This document shows positions 12,338-25,117 of a stretch of DNA of 64,000 nt, in pieces. The notes beneath the pieces were generated by a model. It was given only the letters and a program-made list of their open reading frames with translations. It was not told the DNA's origin and did not search any database. This DNA is from Liolophura sinensis (Eukaryota > Mollusca > Polyplacophora > Chitonida > Chitonidae): NCBI RefSeq assembly GCF_032854445.1, contig NC_088304.1, positions 26,919,704-26,983,703 of the forward strand, in the 5' to 3' direction. The translations under genes were made by a program, and so were the position numbers. Within the stretch, counting starts at the first letter, position 1; every line of letters begins with the position of its first letter.

Positions 12338-13229
12338 CACGGTGTCTGAACAGTTTCTCGCAGCATTTTTATAATCAACAAATGTTACAACAAACGCATG
12401 CCTTCATATATATACACATTAAAAACATGTTCAATAGATATTCTAAAAGTGGAATTAGATTTGTCTTAATGATCAGGCCTATGTTCAGGCCCTATTCAAG
12501 GCACATAAATATTCTAATTGTTAGTCTTCTCGTAGTTGTAACGGGGAGACAGAAAGAAGCAGTTTAGAGCGTATTTGGGTTAAAAGCGGTGTGAATAAAT
12601 GAATAAATTTGAATGCATTAAGTTCGTTATTTTCGGTTTGGTTGTATTCTAGAAATAGCTCAAAGTGACGTATGTAAGTTTTTAGTGCAAGTTTACTGAC
12701 ACAGATATCGAACTGTAAGACTGAGCATCATCCATGTTTGTTGTATATGTAGCCTATTTTATCGCCGTTCTGGGCTGTTTAGCGGCCCATTTATATAGTG
12801 CACACGTGATGCATCAGGCAGGTGATTTGGAGTGATTTTAAAAATAATACACACGCGTGTCAGTTGTTCAGGATGTGGTTCAAAGTATACCAAATGATTC
12901 CTGTTATAAGCCCAATACGTTAAATAGGTAGTTTTAATTAGCAGAATTGTTATATATATCGCAAGAAACGGAAATCCTCTTTGCGTGTGTGTCAGCAGCT
13001 GTTTATAATATTAGTAATAATTATATCACGTGTAAAGAAATATAGTTCCTTGCAATGTTGTCATTGATCCTATGTTTCGCGTTTTTCTCGTACTGTTCTT
13101 TAATAGCGTTTAATTTGCGACGTCTAAACTTAAGGTGACAGAATATTTTAGAATACATGTATTAAAAACAGCCAAATTTGTCAAATGTACGAACTAGTCT
13201 GAATATATTGATATTTCAACCCATGAAAA

Positions 13230-13510
13230 AATGATTTATCTGTTTGGTGTTTTACCCCGTACTTGGTTATACCTCGAATAATTCGGTTATATGATAGTGG
13301 GCAGTATTATGGTGGGCGGAAACCGGACAGAGCCCGGGGGAAATCCACTAACATCCGCAGGTTGCTGGAATACCTTCCTACGTATGACGTTAGTGGGAGC
13401 CAACATGAGCTGAACTAGAACTCAAAAATTACATTGATGAGAGGCTACAGGGTCACTGATGCAGGGTGCTGCTCTAGCACGCGAACCACCAGGTTACGAA
13501 GGCCCCATAT
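13230..13510 (-). repeat. tRNA-derived SINE, minus strand
   Basis: Read on the minus strand it starts with a tRNA-like CCTGGTGGTTCGCGTGCTAG, continues through GTAGCCTCTCATCAATG and CCCCCGGGCTCTGTCCGG, then CGCCCACCATAATACTG, and ends GGGGTAAAACACCAAACA. The order matches the element at 10045. Confidence 0.78.
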
Positions 13511-15054
13511 ATCTACACACGCAATAGTTCTGATTTTTTGTCCACATAGATCAAAATATCGAACGTTGGAATAAAAAATTACAACAGTTTGTGTTTATAT
13601 TCCAAAATTTAAGATTATATTACAAACCCGATACAAAAATCGAAAAGATCGAAGCCTAAGGCACCGATGTTTATATTCGCAGTTGTATGAATATAACTAC
13701 AGGTAGACGTATTTGCGTTGATAGCATATTTCAATATCGACAATCTGCTTATGTAAGCGCGCGGGGGTCACAAACTGTTAGGGCCAAATTGTAACATGTT
13801 GTATACATTGCGTATTTTAACTTGAGCTTAGTGTGGCCTAGGTCGTGAAATTTAGTTCAGTTATCTATGTGGTGACAGAGTTATTTCCCTCTGACTTGTT
13901 TTTAATGCTGTAAAAGATTATGTGAGTACAACGAACTTCAGTCGACAACTGTGTTCAGAGTCACTTTGATTTTGTTGATTGGTCTTATTTTTGGATGATG
14001 TAAACCTGATTTATCTACGCAAAATTAGTTAGCGGAACCCATATTGCTGGGTGGGTGACGCAATTTTCCTTTTGTCGTTGGATACGTGTCAGGTAATTTT
14101 GAAATCATTTTCTATGGAAATGCTGTTGTTGTACCCTATCACGCATATATAACACGTTACGGAATGGCACTTGCCAACATCCTGACCGGCACATAGAAGT
14201 TGTAATGTTCATCTGTCAACATCAGACAGTTATTCAGAAACCTTTATGAGACATATGTATTGCTTTAATTCCTTATATTATTAATCTATATGTTACCATG
14301 TCGTTCTCTAGCTGAGAACGTAAAAAAATTCTAATATGTACCTCAAGCTGATAAATTATCAATAAAGTTAGCGCCAAAATCCGCTGAGGGCGACTCCATT
14401 TTGCCTAAGAACTAGTCCTGAAGTCTTCTGTGTTAGGAGGAGAATTGCCGTCGGAAACCGCCGAGGTGCAGTTCGTGCATTTCCGGTAGAATTCTTCTTC
14501 CTAGAAGGTAACGAACAGTACAGTTCGTTTACTGCTTGACTTTCGGGAAACCGGAATGTTGGACATAGGTACCGAGTTTACACGAACAAGCCGGCAGTTT
14601 TAATGACTCTCATGTGCTGAGAAGCAACACACTCTAGTATAAATTACAGGGTGTTAAATATGGAGCACGCCATGAACTCAGCAATTTATGCCAGCTTTGT
14701 CGTTTTCAAGCTTTACGTGTATGGCGAGGAAAAATCGCAAAATTATGCAGCAGGCACCATCAGATGGAAAAAATTGTGCTCTTTTCAGCCTATAATATCA
14801 TGTGTTTAAGTTTTCTTCTCCTTTAATATGCGGCATTTGTTGGTTCACGGTTCACTTTTCTCAAACCATTACTTTTTCGGTTTATGAATATTAAACCCTT
14901 TCAGATGTAGCAGTAGGTTAACTCCAACAACTAGCTCGACACCACGTTATTTATTCCAGACCAGTAACAGCCCTGATGCAACCAGATTGATCTGTTCCCT
15001 AGCCCTTGTTGGTGCTAGTTCTTCTGCATCGGCAGGTGGGTTGTTAACTGAATC

Positions 15055-15150
15055 TATGCATTCTTATGGTCATGTGATACTTATGATCACGTGATACTTA
15101 TGATCATGTGATACTTATGGTCATGCGATACTTATGGTCATGTGATATCT
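15055..15150. repeat. 17-bp tandem repeat, about five units
   Basis: Units of TATGGTCATGTGATACT with small variants. Several contain near-palindromes such as ATCACGTGAT. There is no coding content. Confidence 0.75.
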
Positions 15151-15559
15151 ATGGCATGCATTAGGTCATTATTTACCATGTATGTTATTAATAAGTACCT
15201 GGCATGTATTGCAGTTAAACGGGGAAGGTTATCTAGGAATTGTGTCGAAGATGTAATACAAATAATTATGAGATTAATTTTAACCTTTGCATTGTTATTC
15301 AGCCATAATATCACCTTAAATAATGTGAAGTGTTTGTGAAGTCAGCCATTCACATATCTTTTATTGTTGTTTAACAGGTCTGTACCATTGCTTTCTTGTG
15401 GGCCTGAATAAATACATGGTTGTCGGCCTTTCCATTGCCAGTAAAGGAAATATGCTGTGTTGAGTTCCTTGATTTCGAACCAGCGGTCACATTAGGTCTG
15501 CGGTTATTCACGTCACTAAATACGTTTATATGTCAGACGTGTATTGAGAGGTTTTAGAG

Positions 15560-15770
15560 CAAGGAAACATGACTGGTTAGCCCGGTGTCAGTATAATGAG
15601 ACTGGTTAGGGTGTCATGTCATGCCAGCGTGATAATTTATAGAAGGCAAACACTTTGGAGGCATGGACTCGTCCTGCCACAAAAATACACAACACTTGAT
15701 GACTCCTCGTCGTCACATGAATTGTTTAATACGATGTATAATCCCAATCGTACATACGTGCATGTCAGAT
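15560..15770 (+). repeat. SINE-like fragment related to the 16445 element
   Basis: It shares the sequence around GACTGGTTAG..GGTGTCAGTATAATG, the CGTCGTCACATGA segment and a decayed 3' end (GATGTATAATCCC) with the fuller element at 16445-16755. Confidence 0.55.
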
Positions 15771-16199
15771 ACGCATGCGTTATAATGAAACATTCAAGTC
15801 TGACTACTGCTTCTGTTCGGTAACGTGAGACATTTGACATCCAAAAACACGTGAAGCGTTTGTCATATCTTTGAGACTATTACTTCTAGATGGAAGTGAT
15901 TTTGTTACAAGAGGTATTTCCGTCAGATGACGACGTCAACTCTTTGCAATATTGAACAAAATTTGGACAGTGCCACCGCTCACTAGTTTTGCTCTACGAA
16001 TATTCCGAAATATGTTCGCAATCTGCACTTGGAAAAAGTGAAACGTAAGAAAGAAGAAAAAAGCAGAAAAGGTAAACATAAAACAGACAACCCGAGAGAA
16101 ACAAACCAACAGAAGGCAAAGTGAAAAAGGAACAAAAGCTATTACCGTCCATAATTATTGACGGCATACTTGTAATATTACCTTATCAGGCCACAACGA

Positions 16200-16330
16200 T
16201 ACTTCCTGCCAAGTGGCCGAGATTAACACGTTTAAAAGTTAGACTTGAACCGACTGGGATTCGACCCTGGGTTCCCAGCTTATGAAGTGGGCACTTTGAA
16301 GCCGCTTGGAAGTCTGATTTCATTCAATGG
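16200..16330 (-). repeat. tRNA-like SINE head, minus strand
   Basis: The minus strand reads CTTCCAAGCGGCTTCAAAG and later GGGTCGAATCCCAGTCGG, like a degenerate long-variable-arm tRNA. I take it as a SINE head or tRNA relic rather than a functional tRNA gene. Confidence 0.4.
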
Positions 16331-16444
16331 TGCCTCCGATTTAAGGTTTCGCAATTTCTAAAGTACATTAGCAGGTGTATTTCGTCTGGTTTTCACATAT
16401 GTTTTGAAAGACATATTATTTTTGAACAAATGTATGTTATTATG

Positions 16445-16755
16445 TGTTTTGTCTACAATAATGTCAGTTGGTAGAGCGTCCGCTTCGGGACCGGTAGATC
16501 CAGGATCAATCCTTGGTCGAGTCACACCTAAGACTTTAAAAGAGGAAGTTGTAACTTCCTCACTTGGCGTTCAGCATGAAGGGGATAGTGCAACGGCTGG
16601 TTGACCCGTATCAGTATAATGGCTCGGGCGGGGCAGCTTACCGTCCTGCAACAAGGAGGCACATTACACGTGCATGCACCCTAATGATTCCTTCGTCGTC
16701 ATATGACTGAAAAATTGTTGAGTACGACGTTAAACCCCAAGCACTCACTCAGTCA
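16445..16755 (+). repeat. tRNA-derived SINE (CGACGTTAAACCCC-ending type)
   Basis: The head contains CAGTTGGTAGAGCGTCCGC and GATCAATCCTTGGTCGAG. The body contains CGTCCTGCAACAAGGAGGC and the 3' end is GAGTACGACGTTAAACCCCA followed by an ACTC-repeat tail. This ending is typical of a second molluscan SINE type, distinct from the Meta-domain elements. Confidence 0.7.
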
Positions 16756-17286
16756 TTACAATAATGTCTGAAGCAGACAAAATATACCGAGCAACAAAAA
16801 TAACAACCGAATTACTATAACTAAAAGAATGATTTACGTTATAAAAACATGTAAATGCGGTAGTGTGTCTGGGATCTTACGGATTTTCATATTCCACAGA
16901 TATGTAACATCTGAAGGTAAGCACCAATCAAATAAAAACAACTGTGTAAAAAAAAATCAATCGTGCGTGTAACCCTTGAATAATGACAGGTATATAGCTT
17001 GTCCATATGGCCAGAGAAACTATTATAGCTAGTAATATAACTATTATATTGTACATCCAATATGCCAATATATATCCTAATATTGTATATAAAATATGTG
17101 TGTAAGTTATGACAGTAAATAATTAGTACTTTGTTTAGTATGAATTGTTTGTATGAATTTAAAATTATTAGTGTATTAAAGAGGGATATGTATGCAGTAT
17201 ACATATATAAACAGCTTGCCCAACATGGCGTAAAACGGATTACACTGGCAGTCTAATGATCACTACATTGCTATTAGAAGTCTTCA

Positions 17287-17645
17287 CTTCCACTTGGGTA
17301 CTCGATCAATGACTGACTGGCTCGTATTTCAATTACAGGTAAGTAACATAACTATGGTAACGTAACCGTATTAATTCTCTACCAAATGTTCATTGTATTA
17401 TTTTATACATTTTGTAAAATTAAATATCCAATAAAGACTTTTACTTGTGTGCTCGATCAATGATTGACTGGCTTCGTATTTCAATGACAGGTAAGTAATA
17501 TAACTGTGGTAACGTAACCCTACTAGTTCTCTACCAAATGTTCATAATATTATTTCATACATTTTGTAAAAATTATATATCCAATAAAGACTTCCACTTG
17601 TGTGCTCGATCATTGACTGACTGGCTTCGTATTTACATTACAGTT
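17287..17645. repeat. 152-bp tandem repeat, about 2.3 units
   Basis: Units start near 17287, 17438 and 17591. Each carries a GCTCGATCA..TGACTGGC segment and, in the first two, a pyrimidine-rich stretch ending ACAG directly followed by GTAAGTAA. The third unit is cut off at the ACAG. Confidence 0.8.
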
Positions 17646-17891
17646 CCGGATATCACTCAGTTTTGTAAACAGCAAAGGCGAGTAGTAAACTGCCTGATAC
17701 CCGACTAAATCAAAACCCTGTCATATTTTCCCTCGTGTAATTCTGTTACATGAGGGAAAATCCTGTTGTATCCTTCCAAATTTCGCTAAAAGACCTGTGC
17801 TGGCTGATTTGTAATTATGTCACTGACTTTCTGAGGCTTATCTAATCGAGGACTAGTAGAGCACGAACTTGGCTAGCTGGTTTCTGTCTTT

Positions 17892-18043
17892 GTATCAGGT
17901 CGTTGTTAGGAAATAGGCTTACAACACCTTGTAATTTTAATTTGTAGGCTGCAGCTTTTAATGCATTGTATCAGATCGTTGTTAGGAAATAGGCTTACAA
18001 CACCTTGTAATTTTAATTTGCAGGCTGCAGCTTTTAATGCATT
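17892..18043. repeat. 76-bp tandem duplication
   Basis: Two adjacent units, each opening TGTATCAGRTCGTTGTTAGG and ending GCTTTTAATGCAT, are almost identical. It looks recent; no function is apparent. Confidence 0.8.
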
Positions 18044-18589
18044 GAAAGAACTCCCTGCTGATTTAGGCCAAATCTGGATGCTTGCCGACTACTGAGACAA
18101 GTGGTGTTTGTTCGAACCAGTTGAACAAGTTCATCCGGTTAGACAAAAACGTTCAGCGATTGAGGTTAAAAAAATCCCCAAAGCTTCCAGCTTGTCTAAA
18201 AACAACAGAGATGTCAATGACATTTCAACGATATATCGAGAAAATTGTTTCCGCATTCTCGGATAAGGTGATGTCGTCTACAAAAGATTCTCTTTGCTCG
18301 TCTTTCTGTTTGCTTTTTTGTTTTACTATTGACGGACATCACATCGGCGTTGGCGTATGTCTCACAAGTAAATCGTACAGCCCGAATGAAGATGTTTTTT
18401 CGAGTAGTTAACATACCAGTTTGATTACTCAAGATTTTTGTCCTGTATGTAGCTTTAGCTTCACAAAACTTACTAACAGGAATATCTTATCCATGTCATA
18501 CTCCTAAGTATACAGATATCTAAAACGTTCTTGTGTATCAATGAATGGGTCATATCAGGTGCGTTTTCAAATCTAGTCCGTTCAAGTTT

Positions 18590-18760
18590 ATTTCATGCTG
18601 GCTACCTCTCTGGCCGTATGTAGGAAGGTCCTCCAATAACCTGTGGTTGGTCGTAGGTTTCCCCCGGGACCTGCTTGGTTCCCTCCCACCATAATGCTAG
18701 CCGCCGTCATATAAGTGAAATATTCTAGGCTTCGGCATAAAACACTAATCAAATAAGGAA
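18590..18760 (+). repeat. SINE 3' half (Meta-domain type)
   Basis: CCTGTGGTTGGTCGTAGG, TTTCCCCCGGGACCTGC, CCACCATAATGCTAGCCG and ATATAAGTGAAATATTCT run in the standard order, ending AAAACACTAATCAAATAA. Confidence 0.72.
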
Positions 18761-18859
18761 ATCAAATCTGGCTTTAAATATGGAATTTGTACACTGCCGC
18801 ACCCTTACTGGTTCGTAAGCACCTGGTTACAAAAGGCCGTGGACGAAGCTCGTATTGCC

Positions 18860-19030
18860 GTTTGCGCATTTTAGCTTTCGTTGAAGGTCATTTGTCTTTC
18901 ATCAGTATAGTATACATATATCGGTACGTCACACATGGGGAAGTTAATCAGTAATTCGACATGGGTTGGTGGTTTACACCGGTTTCATTCCTCCCTTTAT
19001 AACTGACCGCCATAAAAAATAAAAAGGAAC
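18860..19030 (+). repeat. SINE-like body fragment
   Basis: GTACGTCACACATGGGGAAG, GTTAATCAGTAATTCGACAT and GGTGGTTTACACCGGTTTC match the body of the element at 3296 and a piece of the gene C first coding intron. Confidence 0.55.
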
Positions 19031-19444
19031 CACCACATGATATACATCTATGTGCATCATTGGTCAGAAGTGCTCTGTTACCCAGTGAATTGGCCATAAA
19101 TTCAAATACAGCCTCCGCTTTCTTCTCTCTGGCTTAAATCTATGAAGGAACTGAGTCTCTTACAGCACGTAAACTCGTCATGTGCGTCTTCCGTCCTCGG
19201 CAGGATTGCCTCAAATGCCGCCGTAGTTAGGGTTTAAGTAGAATATCTTTTAAGTCCGGCACAAACACAAAAAAATTAAATGCATGCTGATCACGCGCAA
19301 GAGCTTCACAGCAAGACAGAAACTGCAAGCGTAATGAGACGGATCATTAAGAATTGGGTGTGTTTCCTAGAAATGAAATGCACGCCCATTTTAGAATGTG
19401 GCAAGTTGCCTACTGTACCCCTATGTAGGCAGGCTTAAAACAGA

Positions 19445-19695
19445 GTGTTACGACCTTACTTGCCTTTCAATCAGCAGGAAACGCGAGGTGTTTCAAACCA
19501 GGCCTTGGGAAGGGATTTTGTAGATTTTCCGGCTTTCACTGGTCGTTGGACCTTGGTAAAAAAACAGCTTTCAACGATACTTGTGTGGCCGTTTGCGCAG
19601 TCTGAAGCTCCTTGAAGGCGTGCGTCACACGTGGGAAATCTGACTGCCATCGTCTATGTGGAAAATACTTGAATATAAATAAATAAATAAATACT
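19445..19695 (+). repeat. SINE-like element
   Basis: It opens TGCCTTTCAATCAGCAGG, similar to the head at 3299. It continues through GCGTCACACGTGGGAAATCT, and ends in an AATAAATAAATAAAT tail. Confidence 0.55.
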
Positions 19696-19979
19696 AGATT
19701 GCTGTCGCTTATTAAAAAGATACATTACTAACTAACTAAATAAATATTTCTCACAAGCCATAAGATGTGTAACAGTGTTAACAGGTTATTCTATTAAAAG
19801 CCTTCACTATAAGTTCTTAAGTTTTACAATGAGTATAATTCTCTTGTAAGTAAATATGAACAGAGCTTCCAGAAACAAAGGCGCTGCATGTGCTTCACAA
19901 CTGTGTCCGGGTCCGCTTAACAGGAGTTAGAGGGGCTGAAAAGTGTTGACCGTTTCTCTTTGTATGATTTCTCTATGTA

Positions 19980-20156
19980 GACTTCATATACTTTCTTAGT
20001 TCTTTGGTGGTTTGTATTATACGTCGTTTAAGGGATAGTTAGTCAGTAATTTGACATGGGTTGGTGGTTTAAACCACCTTTGCGATTATTAACTTGGAAC
20101 GCCCTTACTGATTCACGGCCCGTATACGAATGTGATTCGACGCACATATTCACGTG
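19980..20156. repeat. Dispersed repeat, second copy
   Basis: TTAGTTCTTTGGTGGTTTGT, TACGTCGTTT and TTGCGATTATTAACTTGGAA match copies near 47145 and 49535. In the middle it also holds a piece of SINE body (CAGTAATTTGACATGGGTTG). Confidence 0.6.
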
Positions 20157-20159
20157 CTG

Positions 20160-23100
20160 ACTCCATTCATACTTTGTGTTAAATGCAGAGTTTCACGACG
20201 GCTTCCGCCAGCATAGAGTTGATTATTACGATGTAAGAACTCTTTACTAGGAACACGATAATTGAGTCTTTATTAGTTTGACTGACTAGAGCAGGTCAGT
20301 CATTTTGTAACTTATATGCCCGATGCATAGGTAACGTCAAGTAGCAACAGAAGGGAAAAGAAAGCAAACAAGGTGTGCTAAGAAGTTATGTTGTATTACT
20401 ATCTGAACAAAATAATTCAAGTAACTGGTCCAGACATGAAAATTAGGACGAAGACCCCATGTTTGCAAATTTTTGTTGGCTTCGACAATATGTGAGTTAA
20501 GCCTCGTTACCTACTATCTCCCATCCCACCCCATTTCCCCGAACAGAAATAGTACCATAGTAAGCACACAATACACACCATCCGGATTTCTGACAGCAGT
20601 GAAATGCTCTAAATACTGAATAAGTTTCATGGAAATGCGTGAATTACGTGGCAGTATATCTAAATAGCTTTATTCCCGTGTTCAGACCCGGACACGTCTT
20701 GTGCAACAGATCCTGTGTGAACAAATACCGCAAATGACTTGTTTTCTGTGAGGTGCTTTTAAACATTTTTTGAATTTAACCCAAGCCCGTTTACAGTCAC
20801 AAATTTTATAACTGGGTTGTGCACTACGAATGTCGCCATGGTTATATAGGTATGAATGCGCCGTTTGGTAATATCCCAGTGTCGAATACCCCATCTGAGC
20901 TAAACAGAGCATCCGAGAGGCCGTTTCGGCATCAGCGACAAGTCAGAATGACATTTCACCGTTACAAACAATAAACAAACAATAACTGTTCCATTTAATC
21001 ACTGAAGAAGCAAAATAAAAAACGGTTGTAAGAGAAAGGAAAATGCAGAAATACTGTGTGAATGCACCAGGAAATCGACTAGAAGCATAAAAATAAAAAA
21101 AAATGAGTCAAAACTTTAATTGGTGAGAATTTTTATAATGAATTAGGACTGGTGATTTTCTGTTTAACATTATATTTATTCTGAAGACAACCCTTCTTCT
21201 GAATATTTATTTTGCATCATAAGTCAGCTTCAGCTTGTGGATGTAATTCATCAGACTGTGTTCAGCCCCGGAGCTGAACACAGTGTATCTTACGTTCGGT
21301 AAGCTACACTATCCGTAACATGCATTTTTCATAATCAACAGTTAAATACACAAAACAAGAAGAACAAAACTAAGTAACCAGATAAAATACCACAAAAGAC
21401 AAGTGAAAGAAATACACAAATGAATTCGAAAATATTGCTGTTACAAAATGTGAGCTATGTGAACAAACACAGAGGTAAAAATGAACATAATTTCTTGTTT
21501 TACTTTTATTGTTTGATTTTAACAGGATAATATCACAGTCAAACATTGGCAGTCATTTCCTATTTTAGAATTTGTACAGGATTTTATTATGTTTGAGTAA
21601 TAATAAATATTAACACATTATGGATATCGCAACATTGTGTAAAACAATTCAGATTACGATATCGTCAGAGACTATCGTGTATTCATGAAAGTTAACGCTG
21701 GGCTATATGGGGTGAAGTATTAATGATATTAACGTTTCAGAGGAAGCCACTCAAAAACACCAATGATCAAATGATATCCATAAAAAATGAATTAACAATT
21801 GCTTTTCTAAGTATCATTGTCAAAAAAAAAATTATTAATGAGTTAATAGTAGTTTTTCCCCCGTTTAAGTTGTTTGTATATATCGTATGTGGTTAAATGG
21901 CGGAGATCGGCATCCCGCAACAACTCGTTGATCCAGTTTTTTCTTCTTTCAACCAGAACAAAGCTATAACAGTCAATTCTTAGAGGGATAACTCTGAGCA
22001 TCCAGATTTGCTTTGCATTTCACACGTAGTTCCGGGAGCTAAATGATGTAAGTTTTTCTTGCATAAAGTTACAACAGCGAGAGCATTCTGAAATCAGTAC
22101 GATGTTAACTTTCCACTCCCATACTCACGACACTGGGTAGGAAATAGTACCAAAGATATTATAAATTATTTCGGTGCAGTTTAGTCGTACAATAACAACA
22201 TTCTCGCATGTTTTCTTAACCTTGTTATTTTAAACAGCGTCTCGAGAGTGCAGCTGATTAGCATTCTTCATTACGACGTCACTGTGGCCTCGAGTGATAT
22301 CGGGTAAACTGGGATCGTCTAAAAGCATGACCTGCACGTAGATAATGTACCCAATGCCTTTCCGAACGTTTCACTAGCACGTAAAAAAAATTGTCAATGG
22401 ATAAAAAGAGGAGTAACGAGTACAAAATAAAACTGAAACTAAATTCGATTTCATTAATCATCCTAGACACAGAAGTCTGAAAGAAACAATGGTGTTTGTC
22501 CTGCAGTCATAATTATATGAGCGAGAAACAATATTGGCATTAAGCCACTAAAACGTACATACATTTATTTTTGTTCAGTGAATGTGCGAATCACTATGTG
22601 AAGCCATTTATGCATTCACTAAATATAAATTATGAATTATTTCCTTGTGGAAAACGATTTATAATAACGACAAAATAACGTGTTATTTGCAACTATTTAT
22701 GCATTTACATGGACATTTAGAGTAAAACCCTGACTTACGTAAACTGACTAGAGGCTGTATTTTACTGGTTACGAGTGACCATTTGCCACCTATCACACTG
22801 TCGCCTCGGCTCTGGTTTCAACTTCTTTTACAGACACTAACTTAATTTACATTTTACTATTCTCAAGTTTTAGACAGTCTTCACCATTTCACATTGAGAA
22901 AAAAGTTTTCCGCTGGTGTTTACTCTTGATATAAGATTCGATGATAGCCTACTGCTAATACATTTGCTTTGGCAAATAAACAAGCTTCCAAGTTAATAAT
23001 TTGTTTAAAAGAAGCAATTCACGCTGAAATGATTAAACGAAGTTGACAGGGTTTGTCTGTATAAGCTTTCTTTCTTTGTTAAATTTATGGTTACAATAAA

Positions 23101-23168
23101 GTTTTGCTTCTAGGCCAACGAAATCCGCATGAATATCTTTTTTGGCAAAATAGATGTATATCCGAGAG
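20160..23168. other. Intergenic, no gene recognised
   Basis: AT-rich DNA up to the start of the segmental duplication. No splice-flanked conserved exon, no RNA gene and no long open frame was found. Confidence 0.45.
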
Positions 23169-24593
23169 TTTATGTCTTATTAACGTGCGATAAAACGATG
23201 TTCTACAATTCTGACCATTTCGATGGTAAGGTTGACCTCTGTCATGGAAAAGAATAGATATCAGTTTGCGTTTTCAACCAAAATAATCAGAGAGTAAAAA
23301 ATTGCATAGTCCACTGAGGTTGAAGGTACCACTCGCTTAAGAAGCAGCTGATATCATTTTCGTTAGACCCTTTATTCACTGTTCTTCTTTGTCAGTTTTC
23401 TTAAAGGACAAGTTTTAAATGGAGACATCTGTACCATAATTTCATCCCTACGGTAAATATACATACATTTACAATAAAAGCCAAATTGTATTACCTACTT
23501 GGATTCAAGGCGCATTACTGTAATTTATAAAGTGAAAAAAATACACGTCTTTTATGTTGACCACTTGGACAAAATGGTGACCTCTACGTCACTGATTAGT
23601 GACACACAAATTAATCGCTTTCTGCCCTAAAAAAGGACTGGTCTTTGAAGCAAACGTTATCAAGACGAAGATTAAACAGCGTCGTACCGGTTGACTTCCT
23701 CAACTGACAAGGTGTACACGTGTATGTAAATAAAGACAGAATGTCGTGTACGCTCGCTTCGTCAACATTTGCATTAAGTCCTGGGTATTTGTTATTATAC
23801 CAACAAAGTATTATAGACTTTTCGGGACATGTGTAAATTAAACAACACAATGCAAAACCCGCTACGTGAAACATGGATATATCAAAGCTTCTCTTAGATA
23901 AGTACAAAAGTAACTGTGCTCATTCATGATCCGCAACGAAATACAGCCAATACATCAATGTAGGATTCGTGATATTCTAATTTCCTCGTATTTTCATTAT
24001 TTATCCGGTTCACTAAGATACACTCAGGTTACGCCTTCTTTTCAGTTTCATTTAATGATGAAAAAAGACGAAGTCAAATTATTTGTGGCTTTTTACCAAC
24101 CGACTAAAATTTTACCTTATTTAAAATGTACGTGACCACAAACTATATTACTATCGCAAGTGTTAAATTCTGGTTTTAACGTAAATTCACAACAAACAAT
24201 ACAGTTCTCCTCCCTAGATGAGCTATGATTACAGAGAACACGTTTTTATAATTTACCTTAACGTCATGAAGATAGTTATGGATTTTCAAGAATCTGTGAC
24301 GCCATGTTTTTGTACTTGGTGCGTGACATGTTGAGCAGCATTCCGATTGGTTGCCAACTACTGCACGAGTTTCTGCTTGACAACGCCTTCTGATGAAAAA
24401 AAAAATTTCGTCCTAATATGGACACACCACAGTCAATGACTAGTCCTAATTCTAAAGAGGAGGATTTTGTTTATATTTAAAGGATTGACTATCATATTGA
24501 CAGTCAAAGGGTCATCGCCTTGGGCGGAAATGAGCTAAAAACGGAAAACCGACCGACAGACGTTCCTGATATAGAAAGAGGGAGGAAGTTTCC

Positions 24594-24743
24594 TATAAAA
24601 CTGCGACACTTACAGTCGTTGAAGCAGATCATCCACAGACAGTGGACAGAGACACATCGGCAAATATTGTGTGATCAACAGAGAGAGACACAGAGAGCAA
24701 AGGAAAGATACAGAGAGAAATTTACCTGAGTATCTACCTTAAG
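24594..24743 (+). promoter_or_regulatory. Gene B core promoter (TATA box) and non-coding first exon
   Basis: TATAAAA at 24594-24600 lies in a stretch kept almost unchanged in both duplicate copies. About 30 bases on, transcription would start near 24625-24630. A purine-rich leader (GAGAGAGACACAGAGAGC region) runs to a donor AAG|GTGAGA after 24743, and the matching acceptor CTTTCAACAG ends at 25011. The 5' UTR therefore appears split by a 268-bp intron. Start and splice sites are inferred. Confidence 0.6.
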
Positions 24744-25053
24744 GTGAGAATATCAGTACTTAAGGTAAAGGTTCGCTACCTTTAATATTTTGTCTACCAA
24801 TTTATTTCATAGTGTCTGTTTTAAATGCTTTGATGAAAACCTGTTTAGAGTGGCATAAGAATGTGTGATTATTTTTTGTACGAGTTAACTTGTATTTTGT
24901 TATGGTAGGTTTATTTCTAAAATTATACTACTGAACTTTATGCATATTTTGCACTTAATTTAATTTATATGTAAAGAATGAAACTGACCTGATTATTATT
25001 CCTTTCAACAGAAAAATCACCCAATTCAGGATACAAACAAACAATTTACCAAG

Positions 25054-25117
25054 ATGAAGCTGTTCTTTGCGATCGTCGTATTGGTGGTGCACACTGCCAT
25101 GGCCACAGATTCTAGAG
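25054..25117 (+). CDS. Gene B signal-peptide exon
   Basis: It encodes M-K-L-F-F-A-I-V-V-L-V-V-H-T-A-M-A before T-D-S-R, a textbook secretory leader with a likely cut after A17. The donor is AGAG|GTAAGC, leaving phase 1. The acceptor of the 5' UTR intron is at 25010-25011, 42 bases before the ATG. Confidence 0.88.

Noticed and set aside
15055-15150. CRISPR-like regular repeat
   Set aside because: Units are contiguous with no spacers and the genome is eukaryotic; it is a plain tandem repeat.
23611-23907. 98-codon minus-strand open frame, also open at 35903-36199
   Set aside because: The two copies differ by about six substitutions in the frame and all change an amino acid, as expected for neutral DNA. 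No domain, promoter or splice context is seen.
24520-24729. 69-codon frame over the gene B promoter and leader
   Set aside because: It has no ATG start in frame at that point, spans the TATA box, and copy 2 carries indels; it is better explained as leader sequence.
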